This document shows, piece after piece, positions 52,127 through 59,727 of a stretch of DNA of 64,000 bases (its first letter is position 1; each line of letters begins with the position of its first letter). Below the pieces are notes generated by a model that did not search any database, was not told where the DNA came from, and saw only the letters and a list, made by a program, of their open reading frames with translations. The translations under genes and the position numbers were made by a program. The DNA comes from Brevibacterium spongiae (lineage in GTDB: Bacteria; Actinomycetota; Actinomycetes; Actinomycetales; Brevibacteriaceae), in NCBI RefSeq assembly GCF_026168515.1, contig NZ_CP093443.1, forward strand, positions 2,666,001 to 2,730,000, read 5' to 3'.

Positions 52127-53098
52127 CTATTCTGTCACGGTTCCGCGCTCAGACTCAAACCGTTCCAAAGCGGCCTGATCGTCTCGGCTCAGATCGGAGA
52201 GACGGGCGAGCAGATCGGGTCTGACCTCCGCCGTTCGCTCCAACCGTCGATCACGCCGCCACCGGGCGATCGCGGCATGGTTGCCGCTGAGCAGGATCTC
52301 CGGCACGTCCCGCCCCCGCCAGCTTGCGGGCTTCGTATAGATCGGGTATTCGAGCAGACCGTCTTCGTGGCTCTCCTCGGTCAGAGACTCAGGATTGCCG
52401 ATGACTCCGGGGATGAGCCGACTGATCGCTTCGATCATCACCATCGACGCGACCTCCCCACCGTTGAGAACGTAGTCGCCGATGCTCATGGGGCGCAGTT
52501 CGAAGTGCTCACCGGCCCAGTCGATGACTCGCTGGTCGATGCCTTCGTAGCGTCCGCAGGCGAAGACGAGGTGCTGTCTGGAGGCGAGATCCTCGGCGAT
52601 GCGCTGGTCGAACACCTCCCCTGCAGGGCTCGGGACGATGAGCGTGGGCTTCGCACCACCCGTGGGCTTCGCACCAGCAATGAGCTGCGCACCATCCGTG
52701 GGCTGCGCACCACCCGATGGCTGCGCGGCCTGGACGTCCCCTGGCCTGCTGGCGAGGATCTCTTCGAGCGCGAGCGCCCAGGGTTCGGCCTTCATGACCA
52801 TGCCCGCTCCCCCGCCGTAGGGAGAGTCGTCGACGGTGTTGTGCCGGTCGAAGGTGAAATCGCGCAGGTCGCGGACGTTGAGGGCGAGTTGCCCACGGTC
52901 GACGGCCTTGCCGATGAGCGAGAGCTGCAGCCCGGCGAGGTACTCGGGGAAGATCGACACGACGTCGATCGTCATCGCCGGACCAACCGCCTCGGCGCCG
53001 GTGACGTCGGCGTTCGCGGCGTCCGGGCGCACCGCCTCGGTGGGGGCGCCGTCCTCACCGGTGGTGTCGTGGTCGGTCATCGGGTGCGGCTCGCTCAT
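52127..53098 (-). CDS. trmD: tRNA (guanine-37-N1)-methyltransferase
   Basis: A 323-residue SPOUT-family enzyme. The conserved fold begins at [13 protein letters not shown] (residue 42) and includes [31 protein letters not shown], and the knot [13 protein letters not shown]. The first 41 residues are an acidic low-complexity extension: its ATG at 53098 overlaps the rimM stop (ATGA), so it is likely translated; an internal ATG at 52975 is the classical start. Residues about 120-152 are a repeat insertion with six-residue units (AQPTDG, AKPTGG) not found in typical TrmD. Confidence 0.95.
   Translation of the reverse strand: MSEPHPMTDHDTTGEDGAPTEAVRPDAANADVTGAEAVGPAMTIDVVSIFPEYLAGLQLSLIGKAVDRGQLALNVRDLRDFTFDRHNTVDDSPYGGGAGMVMKAEPWALALEEILASRPGDVQAAQPSGGAQPTDGAQLIAGAKPTGGAKPTLIVPSPAGEVFDQRIAEDLASRQHLVFACGRYEGIDQRVIDWAGEHFELRPMSIGDYVLNGGEVASMVMIEAISRLIPGVIGNPESLTEESHEDGLLEYPIYTKPASWRGRDVPEILLSGNHAAIARWRRDRRLERTAEVRPDLLARLSDLSRDDQAALERFESERGTVTE
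52644..52733 (-). repeat. Five 18-bp tandem units inside trmD
   Basis: Units start at 52644, 52662, 52680, 52698 and 52716 with consensus GTGGGCTTCGCACCACCC and one to seven changes. They encode six-residue Ala/Gly/Pro/Thr repeats in the loop before the SAM-binding knot. The frame is preserved. Confidence 0.85.
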
Positions 53099-53595
53099 TC
53101 GGCGTCGAAGAGACCGGCGGGCGGGGTGACGTTGACGCGGCCGGACTCGATGTCGACGTCGGGCACGATCGCGGTGACGAACGGAATGAGCACGACGTGG
53201 CCGGCGGTGTGCTTCATGTGGAGCAGATCCTGGGCGGCGCCGTTCGTGACGTCGACGATCTCTCCGACGAGTGCGTCGTTCTCATAGACCTGCAGCCCGA
53301 TGAGGTCATCGAGGTACCAGGCGTCGTCATCGTCCTCGTCTTCGTCCGCCTCGGCGAGGATGAGGGTGTTGCGGATCTCTTCGGCGCGGTTCCGGTCGGG
53401 GACTTCGTCGAAGGTCAGGAGCAGGCGGTCGCGGTGCCACCTCGCCGACTTCAGCGTCAGCGTTCCGATGTCCGGATCGGTGGCGAAGCTCGTTCCGGGG
53501 GTGAGCCGTTCCTCGGGGCGGTCGGTGCGCACCTCGACGGTGAACTCGCCTTTGATCCCGTGCGGCTTGCCCAGGCGGGCGATCACCGTGTCCAT
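53095..53595 (-). CDS. rimM: Ribosome maturation factor RimM
   Basis: A 166-residue protein that helps assemble the 30S head. The N-terminal domain starts with [20 protein letters not shown] and a C-terminal PRC-barrel shows [20 protein letters not shown]. Between them is an acidic run ([12 protein letters not shown]). The ATG at 53595 follows TCGAGGAGCAGA. It is coupled to trmD by an ATGA overlap and separated from khpA by a long hairpin. Confidence 0.94.
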   Translation of the reverse strand: MDTVIARLGKPHGIKGEFTVEVRTDRPEERLTPGTSFATDPDIGTLTLKSARWHRDRLLLTFDEVPDRNRAEEIRNTLILAEADEDEDDDDAWYLDDLIGLQVYENDALVGEIVDVTNGAAQDLLHMKHTAGHVVLIPFVTAIVPDVDIESGRVNVTPPAGLFDAE

Positions 53596-53661
53596 TCTGC
53601 TCCTCGAAGATTGCGGTCGTGTGCACCCACCAGTGTAGTCGGCGACAGCAGGGTGAATGCA

Positions 53662-53703
53662 CGAGAGGGGATGCCTGCGCATATGCGCTGGCATCCCCTC
53701 TCG
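53662..53703. terminator. Long nested hairpin between khpA and rimM
   Basis: CGAGAGGGGATGCC and GGCATCCCCTCTCG pair perfectly over 14 bases; inside lies GCGCATATGCGC, itself a palindrome, so nearly the whole 42 bases can fold into one stem. A good U-tract is missing on both strands. It may attenuate read-through from rpsP-khpA into rimM or stabilise message ends. Confidence 0.55.
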
Positions 53704-53714
53704 GGAAGGTGGTG

Positions 53715-53945
53715 TTACGCCTCGATGAGGTCCACTCGCACCGACTCACGGCCGGCCAGTGAGTTCATCACGGTGCGCAGGGCCTTGGCGGTCCTGCCTG
53801 CACGGCCGATGACCCGACCGAGGTCTTCGGGGTTGACCCGGACCTCGAGGGTCGTGCCGCGGTGCGATGAACGCGAGCGAACGGACACGTCGTCGGGATG
53901 ATCGACGATGCCGCGGACCAAGTGCTCGAGCGAATCAGCCAACAT
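53715..53945 (-). CDS. khpA: KH-domain RNA-binding protein KhpA
   Basis: A 76-residue protein with a single KH domain: VNPEDLGRVIGRAGRTAKAL carries the GxxG loop. It starts one base from the rpsP stop, so the two are coupled. In other bacteria KhpA pairs with KhpB and affects cell division and small-RNA metabolism. Length and position (rpsP-khpA-rimM) are standard. Confidence 0.92.
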   Translation of the reverse strand: MLADSLEHLVRGIVDHPDDVSVRSRSSHRGTTLEVRVNPEDLGRVIGRAGRTAKALRTVMNSLAGRESVRVDLIEA

Positions 53946-53946
53946 C

Positions 53947-54381
53947 TCAGGCTTCAGCGCTTTCTTCAGCGGCCTCAGGTGCTGCTTCCTCGGCCGGAGC
54001 CTCAGCAGCGTCAGCGGACTTGCCGCCCTTCTGCGTGATGGCTTCCTTGATCACCGATTCGGCGTTGGGAGCCACGTAGGCTTCCTTCTCCGGCTGCGGC
54101 TTGACGGTGTTGACCGCTTCGCCCTCGCCGGTGAACTTCTGCCAGTCGCCGGTGAGCTTGAGCAGAGCCTTGACCTGCTCGCTCGGCTGAGCACCGACAC
54201 CGAGCCAGTACTGAGCGCGCTCCGAATCGATCTCGATGACCGAGGGCTCGCGGGTCGGGTGGTAGATGCCGATCTGCTCGATGGCCTTGCCGTCACGGCG
54301 GGTCTTCGAGTCAGCGACGACGACGCGGTAGAAGGGTGCACGGATCTTGCCCATGCGGGTCAGACGAATTTTGACTGCCAC
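53947..54381 (-). CDS. rpsP: 30S ribosomal protein S16 (bS16) with extended tail
   Basis: A 144-residue protein whose first 85 residues match S16 ([52 protein letters not shown]). The remaining 60 residues are an Ala/Glu-rich tail resembling those of rpsB here. The GTG at 54381 follows AAGGAGACACC. It leads the rpsP-khpA unit, 157 bases downstream of ffh. Confidence 0.96.
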   Translation of the reverse strand: MAVKIRLTRMGKIRAPFYRVVVADSKTRRDGKAIEQIGIYHPTREPSVIEIDSERAQYWLGVGAQPSEQVKALLKLTGDWQKFTGEGEAVNTVKPQPEKEAYVAPNAESVIKEAITQKGGKSADAAEAPAEEAAPEAAEESAEA

Positions 54382-54538
54382 TTTAGTGGTGTCTCCTTTT
54401 GTGTTCTGTGTGCACAGCTGATCCAGAAGAATCGTGGGGTTGACCTGCTGGAAGCCGCGGCTGGGACGATCACTCCGGCGCGGATGAGAGGGCCCGGACC
54501 GAGAGCAAAAGTACAAGAGCCAATTGTGCCAGAAGGCT

Positions 54539-56149
54539 CTACTTCTTGCCACCCGGGAAGATTCCGCCGAAGCCCTTGGGCAGGTTCGAGGGATCGAATT
54601 CCTCGTCCGCGCCCAGATCGACTCCGCCGAAGGCCGAACCGACCGGATCCTTGGTCTTGCCTGCCTTCTTATCGGCCAGCTCCTGGGCCTCTTGGGCACG
54701 CTTGGCAGGGTTGCCGGACTGACCGCCCTTGCGGCCCTTCTTCTTCCCCACCGCTTTCTTCTTGCGGCTTCCGGCACCACCGGGCATTCCGCCCATTCCG
54801 GGCATCTGGGGCATTCCCCCGCCGCCGGGCATTCCGGGCATTCCTCCGCCGCGGGTCATCTGGCGCATCATCTTCTGCGCCTGGGTGAAGCGCTCCATGA
54901 GCTGGTTGACGGCGGTGACGGTGGTGCCGGCGCCCTTGGCGATGCGGGCACGGCGAGAGCCGTTGAGGATCTTCGGGTTCGTCCGCTCCTGTGGTGTCAT
55001 CGATCTCACAATGGCTTCGACCCGGTCGACCTCACGTTCGTCGAAGTTCGCCAGCTGTTCCTTGTACTGGCTCATGCCGGGCATCATGCCCAGCATCTTC
55101 TTCATCGACCCCATCTTCTTCAGGCCCGACATCTGTGTGAGGAAGTCGTTGAGGTCGAAGTCCTCGCCGGCTTCGACCTTCTTCTTGAGCTTTTCGGTCT
55201 CTTTTTCGTCGAAGTTCTTCTCGGCCTGTTCGATGAGCGTCATGATGTCGCCCATGTCGAGGATCCGGTCGGCCATCCGGTCCGGGTGGAACTGCTCGAA
55301 GTCCTTCATCGATTCGCCTGTCGAGGCGAACATGATCGGCTTTCCGGTCACCTCGGCGACCGACAGTGCGGCACCGCCGCGGGAGTCGCCGTCGAGCTTC
55401 GAGAGCACGACACCGGTGAAGTCGACGCCTTCGAGGAACGCCTCGGCGGTCTTCACCGCGTCCTGGCCGATCATCGCATCGATGACGAAGAGGACCTCGT
55501 CGGGGGTGACCGCGGTGCGGATGTCCGCGGCCTGCTGCATGAGCTCTTCGTCGATGCCGAGACGACCGGCGGTATCGACGATGACGACGTCGTGGAGTTT
55601 GGACTTCGCGACCTCGATCGAGTCGGTGGCGACCTGGATCGGGTCGCCGACGCCGTTGCCCGGCTCCGGGGCGTAGACGACGGCACCGGCACGTTCGCCG
55701 ACGATCTGGAGCTGGTTGACCGCGTTGGGTCGCTGCAGGTCGGCGGCGACGAGCATCGGGCGGTGGCCTTCGGACTTCAGCCAGTACGCGAGCTTTCCCG
55801 CCAGCGTGGTCTTACCGGCACCCTGGAGGCCGGCAAGCATGATGACCGTCGGCGGGCGCTTGGCGAAGTTGAGCCTGCGAGTCTCGCCGCCGAGGATGCC
55901 GACGAGTTCGTCGTTGACGATCTTGACGACCTGCTGGCCGGGATTGAGTGCGCCCGAGACTTCCTCGGACAGGGCGCGCTCACGGATCCGGCCGGTGAAG
56001 GCACGCACGACAGGCAGGGCGACGTCGGCGTCGAGCAGGGCACGTCTGATCTCACGAATGGTGGCATCGACGTCGGCTTCGGACAGCCGGCCCTTCCCGC
56101 GCAGATTCTTGAAAGTCGCGGTGAGCCTGTCGGACAGAGAGTTAAACAC
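54539..56149 (-). CDS. ffh: Signal recognition particle protein Ffh
   Basis: A 536-residue GTPase that binds SRP RNA and signal sequences. Domains: N ([20 protein letters not shown]), G with [40 protein letters not shown] and [13 protein letters not shown], and a Met-rich M domain from about residue 310, ending in a Gly/Met-rich and Lys-rich tail ([10 protein letters not shown]). The start is taken as the GTG at 56149, seven bases after AAGG; a TTG at 56155 is possible. It lies beyond a gene-free repeat region from amtB. Confidence 0.96.
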   Translation of the reverse strand: MFNSLSDRLTATFKNLRGKGRLSEADVDATIREIRRALLDADVALPVVRAFTGRIRERALSEEVSGALNPGQQVVKIVNDELVGILGGETRRLNFAKRPPTVIMLAGLQGAGKTTLAGKLAYWLKSEGHRPMLVAADLQRPNAVNQLQIVGERAGAVVYAPEPGNGVGDPIQVATDSIEVAKSKLHDVVIVDTAGRLGIDEELMQQAADIRTAVTPDEVLFVIDAMIGQDAVKTAEAFLEGVDFTGVVLSKLDGDSRGGAALSVAEVTGKPIMFASTGESMKDFEQFHPDRMADRILDMGDIMTLIEQAEKNFDEKETEKLKKKVEAGEDFDLNDFLTQMSGLKKMGSMKKMLGMMPGMSQYKEQLANFDEREVDRVEAIVRSMTPQERTNPKILNGSRRARIAKGAGTTVTAVNQLMERFTQAQKMMRQMTRGGGMPGMPGGGGMPQMPGMGGMPGGAGSRKKKAVGKKKGRKGGQSGNPAKRAQEAQELADKKAGKTKDPVGSAFGGVDLGADEEFDPSNLPKGFGGIFPGGKK

Positions 56150-56277
56150 GTACAAGCCTTCTTCACGATGATTTGGTCGACTCTTAAGCCTAGCAACTCA
56201 CCCGGGTCCGGCTGAAACCGTGGCCGCTGACAATGCCCCGTGAACCCTCGCCGTCCCGTTCGCCGCCGCTGCATCGA

Positions 56278-56347
56278 GCATCCGTCACCGTTCGCGGCAT
56301 ATCCACCCGGTGCAACGGGGCGAATCGGCGCTGACGGTGACGGATGC
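56278..56347. repeat. 14-bp perfect inverted repeat between amtB and ffh
   Basis: GCATCCGTCACCGT (56278-56291) and ACGGTGACGGATGC (56334-56347) are exact reverse complements with a 42-bp spacer. A degenerate third copy (GCGGTGACAGATGC) follows at 56374-56387. It may act as a terminator or be a small repeat element. Confidence 0.65.
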
Positions 56348-56382
56348 CGCACTACCTGGAGGAGATGTCGCTAGCGGTGACA

Positions 56383-56430
56383 GATGCTCCGGCGCGTACT
56401 GTGGCGGATGCTCCGCCGCGTGCTGTGGCG
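56383..56430. repeat. Two 24-bp tandem units before the amtB stop
   Basis: GATGCTCCGGCGCGTACTGT-GGCG (56383-56406) is repeated at 56407-56430 with two changes. The copies adjoin the amtB stop codon and the inverted repeat; no gene is seen here. Confidence 0.65.
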
Positions 56431-56443
56431 GGTGCTGAGGCGC

Positions 56444-57664
56444 TCACCGGAACGAGTAAGCCTGCTCCGCGTGCTCGAAGGCGTCGATTCCCTCGAGCTC
56501 TTCCCGCGGGTCTATCCGCAGACCCATCGTCGACCGCAGCACCAGGGAGATCGCGAGTGTCACGAGACCGGCGAAGACGATGGCCACGAGGCAGGCCAGC
56601 ACCTGTGCGATGAGGAGTTCGAAGCCGCCGCCGTAGAACAGGCCAGCAGGTCCGTCGTCGTGCGGGAAGGCGAAGAACCCGATCATCACGGTGCCGATGA
56701 TGCCCGCGACGAGGTGGACGGCCACGACATCGAGCGCATCGTCGTAGCGCAGTCGGTTCTTCGCTTCGACGGCGAAGATCGCGCCCGCTCCTGCCGCGAT
56801 GCCGATGAGCACGGCAGCGTAGGGGTCGACGTTCGCACACGCCGGGGTGATCGCGACGAGGCCGGCGATCGCTCCCGAGACGCTGCCGATGCTGGATGGC
56901 CTGGAGGCCCGCAGGCGTTCGATCATGATCCAGGTGATCATGCCCGCGGCCGGGGCAGCCAGGGTGTTGATCCAGATGAGCCCGCCCTGTTCGATCGTCG
57001 AGGCGGCTCCGCCGTTGAATCCGAACCAGCCGAACCACAGCAGCGCGGCTCCGAGCACGGTGATCGGGATGTTGTGCGGCTTGTGCGGGGTCGAGAAGCG
57101 GGCACGGCGTCCCATGACCACCACGAGCACGAGGGCGGAGATGCCGGCGTTGATGTGCACGACCGTGCCTCCGGCGAAGTCGATGGCGGGTCCGAACAGG
57201 CTGCCGATCGCACCCGATTCGCTGAGCAGTCCGTCGCCCCAGACCATGAACGCCAGCGGGCAGTACACGAGGGTCACCCACGCGGCGGAGAAAACCAGCC
57301 AGGTGGAGAACTTAGCACGGTCGGCGACGGCTCCGGCGATGAGGGCGATCGCGATCATCGCGAAGGTCGAGCCGTAGCCGATCGAGATCAGCGAGGCAGG
57401 GTCATCCGCCACTGCACCGGTGAGTCCCAGCTGGGACAGCGGGTTGCCGACGATTCCGGCGATCGAATCACCGGAGCTCAGCCCGTAGCCGTAGAGGACC
57501 CAGACGAGTCCGCCGACGGCCATCGCGGAGAAGACCATCATCATCATGTTGATGGCTGAGGTGATCCGCGTCATTCCTCCGTAGAAGAACGCCACCCCGG
57601 GGGTCATGAGCAGAACCAACCCCGCGGCGACCATCATCCACACATTCACTGCATCGAGTTCCAT
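56444..57664 (-). CDS. amtB: Ammonium transporter
   Basis: A 406-residue Amt-family channel with eleven predicted membrane segments and no cleavable signal. The pore motifs include GGMTRITSAINMMMMVFSAM, FAGGTVVHINAGISALVL (first pore His) and DVVAVHLVAGIIGTVMIGFF (second pore His). The ATG follows AAGAGACGAC. Upstream are a candidate GlnR-type box and the ftsY terminator. In related actinobacteria glnK and glnD follow; here they are absent and a repeat-rich 294-base stretch leads to ffh. Confidence 0.95.
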   Translation of the reverse strand: MELDAVNVWMMVAAGLVLLMTPGVAFFYGGMTRITSAINMMMMVFSAMAVGGLVWVLYGYGLSSGDSIAGIVGNPLSQLGLTGAVADDPASLISIGYGSTFAMIAIALIAGAVADRAKFSTWLVFSAAWVTLVYCPLAFMVWGDGLLSESGAIGSLFGPAIDFAGGTVVHINAGISALVLVVVMGRRARFSTPHKPHNIPITVLGAALLWFGWFGFNGGAASTIEQGGLIWINTLAAPAAGMITWIMIERLRASRPSSIGSVSGAIAGLVAITPACANVDPYAAVLIGIAAGAGAIFAVEAKNRLRYDDALDVVAVHLVAGIIGTVMIGFFAFPHDDGPAGLFYGGGFELLIAQVLACLVAIVFAGLVTLAISLVLRSTMGLRIDPREELEGIDAFEHAEQAYSFR

Positions 57665-57738
57665 GTCGTCTCTTATCTGTATCGGCTGTATCCGCCGGTT
57701 CCGAAGCGAACCGGGCAGACACAGTCTCCATGACGCAT

Positions 57739-57776
57739 GTCACAGTGGTGAGTCGACTATGTTTCCGCAATATGAC
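57739..57776 (-). promoter_or_regulatory. Candidate GlnR-like box upstream of amtB
   Basis: On the minus strand GTCAT-6 bases-GAAAC (57761-57776) matches the GlnR half-sites GTnAC-n6-GAAAC with one mismatch. In the same 11-base register follow GACTC (57750-57754) and an exact GTGAC (57739-57743). The box lies 75-112 bases before the amtB start, a normal distance. Whether this organism has GlnR is unknown. Confidence 0.4.
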
Positions 57777-57778
57777 AA

Positions 57779-57816
57779 GCCGGGTCTCACCCCGCGAATA
57801 CGGGGTGAGACCCGGC
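57779..57816 (-). terminator. Strong terminator after ftsY
   Basis: GCCGGGTCTCACCCCG and CGGGGTGAGACCCGGC pair perfectly over 16 bases around a six-base loop. It lies 67 bases after the ftsY stop and just before the amtB regulatory region. On the minus strand it is followed by TTGTCATATT. Confidence 0.8.
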
Positions 57817-57882
57817 GAAATCAGCGCAGACAGTCCGCGCCGCCAGCCAGACGGCCTGCCAGTTCAGGCAGCCAGCGTCCGG

Positions 57883-59025
57883 TCAGTCGAGCAGCGCGTC
57901 GACGAATCCTTCGGCAGTGAACGGAGCAAGGTCGTCGGCACCCTCGCCCAGCCCGATGAGTTTGACCGGGACGCCCAGCTCACGCTGGACTGCCACGACG
58001 ATGCCGCCCTTGGCCGTGCCGTCGAGCTTTGTGAGCACGATGCCGGTGACGTCGACCGCCTCGGCGAAGACCTTCGCCTGCTGCATGCCGTTCTGCCCGG
58101 TGGTCGCATCGAGGACGAGCAGGACCTCGTCGATCTCGTGGCCCTCCCCCAGCGGGCGGGTGGCCACACGCTTGACCTTGCCGAGTTCGTCCATGAGTCC
58201 GCGCTTGTTCTGGAGACGCCCGGCAGTATCGATGAGGACGACGTCGGTTCCGTCGGTCTGGCCCTTCTCCACTGCCGAATACGCCACCGAGGCGGGATCG
58301 GCGCCCTCTTCCTTGCGCACTGTCTCCACGCCGACGCGTTCACCCCACGTGGACAGCTGTTCGGCGGCGGCGGCGCGGAAGGTGTCCGCGGCGCCGAGCA
58401 GCACCGTCCGGTCCTCGGCGACGAGCACGCGGGCGATCTTGCCCACGGTCGTCGTCTTGCCCGCACCGTTGACACCGACGACGAGGATGACCGCCGGATC
58501 GCCGTTCGTGCCCTGATCGGCCAGGGACCGGTCCATGGTCGGGTCGACGAGTGCGATGAGCTCCTCACGCAGCAGCCCCCGCACCTCTTCGGGATCCCTG
58601 GTGCCGAGGACCTTGACGCGTTCGCGCAGGCGGTCGACGAGTTCGGTCGTCGGCTCGACTCCCACGTCAGCGAGGATGAGGGTGTCTTCGATCTCCTCCC
58701 ACGCGGATTCGTCGAGGTTGTCGCGTGAGAGGAGGTTGAGCAGTCCGCGACCGAGCCCGGAGTTCGATTTCGCGAGCCGTTCGCGCAGGCGCACCAGCCG
58801 GCTGGCCGGTTCTGTGGGAACCTCCGAACCGCGCGCTTGCGCCTTCTCCTTCGCGACCGCCTCGGCGACCTCATCGGCACTGATCTCACCGGTGACGTCG
58901 GCATCGATGCTGCGCTCTTCGGGCAGCCCTCGCTTCTTGCCGCTGACGCGCAGGGAGATGCCCAGCGCCACGACGAGAATGAAGACGATGGCTGCGACGA
59001 TGAGCAAGATGATCGGCTGATCCAT
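57883..59025 (-). CDS. ftsY: SRP receptor FtsY
   Basis: A 380-residue GTPase that docks SRP-ribosome complexes at the membrane. The first 25 residues form a membrane anchor (IILLIVAAIVFILVVALGIS), followed by a short acidic linker, the N domain and the G domain with VVGVNGAGKTTTVGKIARVL, GAADTFRAAAAEQL, DTAGRLQNK and TKLDGTAKGG. An N-terminal membrane helix is typical of actinobacterial FtsY. The ATG at 59025 follows AAGGAGGACGGAAGA. It lies downstream of smc with one small gene between. Confidence 0.96.
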   Translation of the reverse strand: MDQPIILLIVAAIVFILVVALGISLRVSGKKRGLPEERSIDADVTGEISADEVAEAVAKEKAQARGSEVPTEPASRLVRLRERLAKSNSGLGRGLLNLLSRDNLDESAWEEIEDTLILADVGVEPTTELVDRLRERVKVLGTRDPEEVRGLLREELIALVDPTMDRSLADQGTNGDPAVILVVGVNGAGKTTTVGKIARVLVAEDRTVLLGAADTFRAAAAEQLSTWGERVGVETVRKEEGADPASVAYSAVEKGQTDGTDVVLIDTAGRLQNKRGLMDELGKVKRVATRPLGEGHEIDEVLLVLDATTGQNGMQQAKVFAEAVDVTGIVLTKLDGTAKGGIVVAVQRELGVPVKLIGLGEGADDLAPFTAEGFVDALLD

Positions 59026-59137
59026 TGTTCTTCCGTCCTCCTTTGAGAGCCTGCGGTCGGGCCGTCGGCGCTCGAGTTCCCGGATTCGTCCGGGGATGTC
59101 TGTCAGTGGTTTCCCACACCGGAATCAGTCGGTGCGG

Positions 59138-59539
59138 TCAGGAACCGCGGCTGCCGAAGAGCAGTCCGGCGGTGGTCCTCCACCCGGTTCCCGATTCCGG
59201 GATCTTCCAATGGCGGGTGCGCGGACGCACCGTGATGAGCGAGGGGGCTGCGTGACGGCGCGGCTGCGGTCTGAGCACATACGAGTGGTCGCGGATCGCG
59301 GTGACCGCCGCCTGCTCCCGGGTGGCCAGGTGCGACGTGCCGTCGTCGTGGCCGAAGAATTCGTGGACTTCGTCGTCGTAGCCGGTCCATTCGGCGGGCA
59401 GCCGGAATCGCTGCACTTCGGAGGAGTACCTCAGTCGGCCCTCGGCGCGCAGGCCGGGCAGAGCGACGAGGAGGACGACGACGAGCGCCAGAGCGAAGGA
59501 GATCGCGAGTCCCACGATGACGACAAGTACGGAATTCAT
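59138..59539 (-). CDS. Small membrane protein of unknown function
   Basis: A 133-residue protein with one N-terminal membrane segment (residues 5-28, VVIVGLAISFALALVVVLLV) followed by a soluble domain (YSSEVQRFRLPAEWTGYDDE, EFFGHDD) and a basic Arg/Pro-rich C-terminus. No catalytic motif is seen. It is encoded between smc and ftsY, where small membrane proteins are sometimes found. The start ATG at 59539 has only a weak ribosome binding site. Confidence 0.65.
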   Translation of the reverse strand: MNSVLVVIVGLAISFALALVVVLLVALPGLRAEGRLRYSSEVQRFRLPAEWTGYDDEVHEFFGHDDGTSHLATREQAAVTAIRDHSYVLRPQPRRHAAPSLITVRPRTRHWKIPESGTGWRTTAGLLFGSRGS

Positions 59540-59727
59540 GCCCTAGAGCCACCTCGCAGTACAGCAGCCTCGGCCATGGACGTCCCGCTCCTCACGTTCT
59601 TCGAATACCTGTGTCTCGGCCCAAGTCTATAGTCCCGGGCGACGACATTTGTGTTCCGGGCCCGCATGCCACTTGGAGAATTCCCTGGGACTGTCCTGGG
59701 CATCGGCGACAAGTCGGCTGGTGGGAC

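Noticed and set aside
57779..57816. Palindrome as a CRISPR repeat
   Set aside because: It occurs once, is a perfect hairpin after ftsY, and has no spacers or cas genes.
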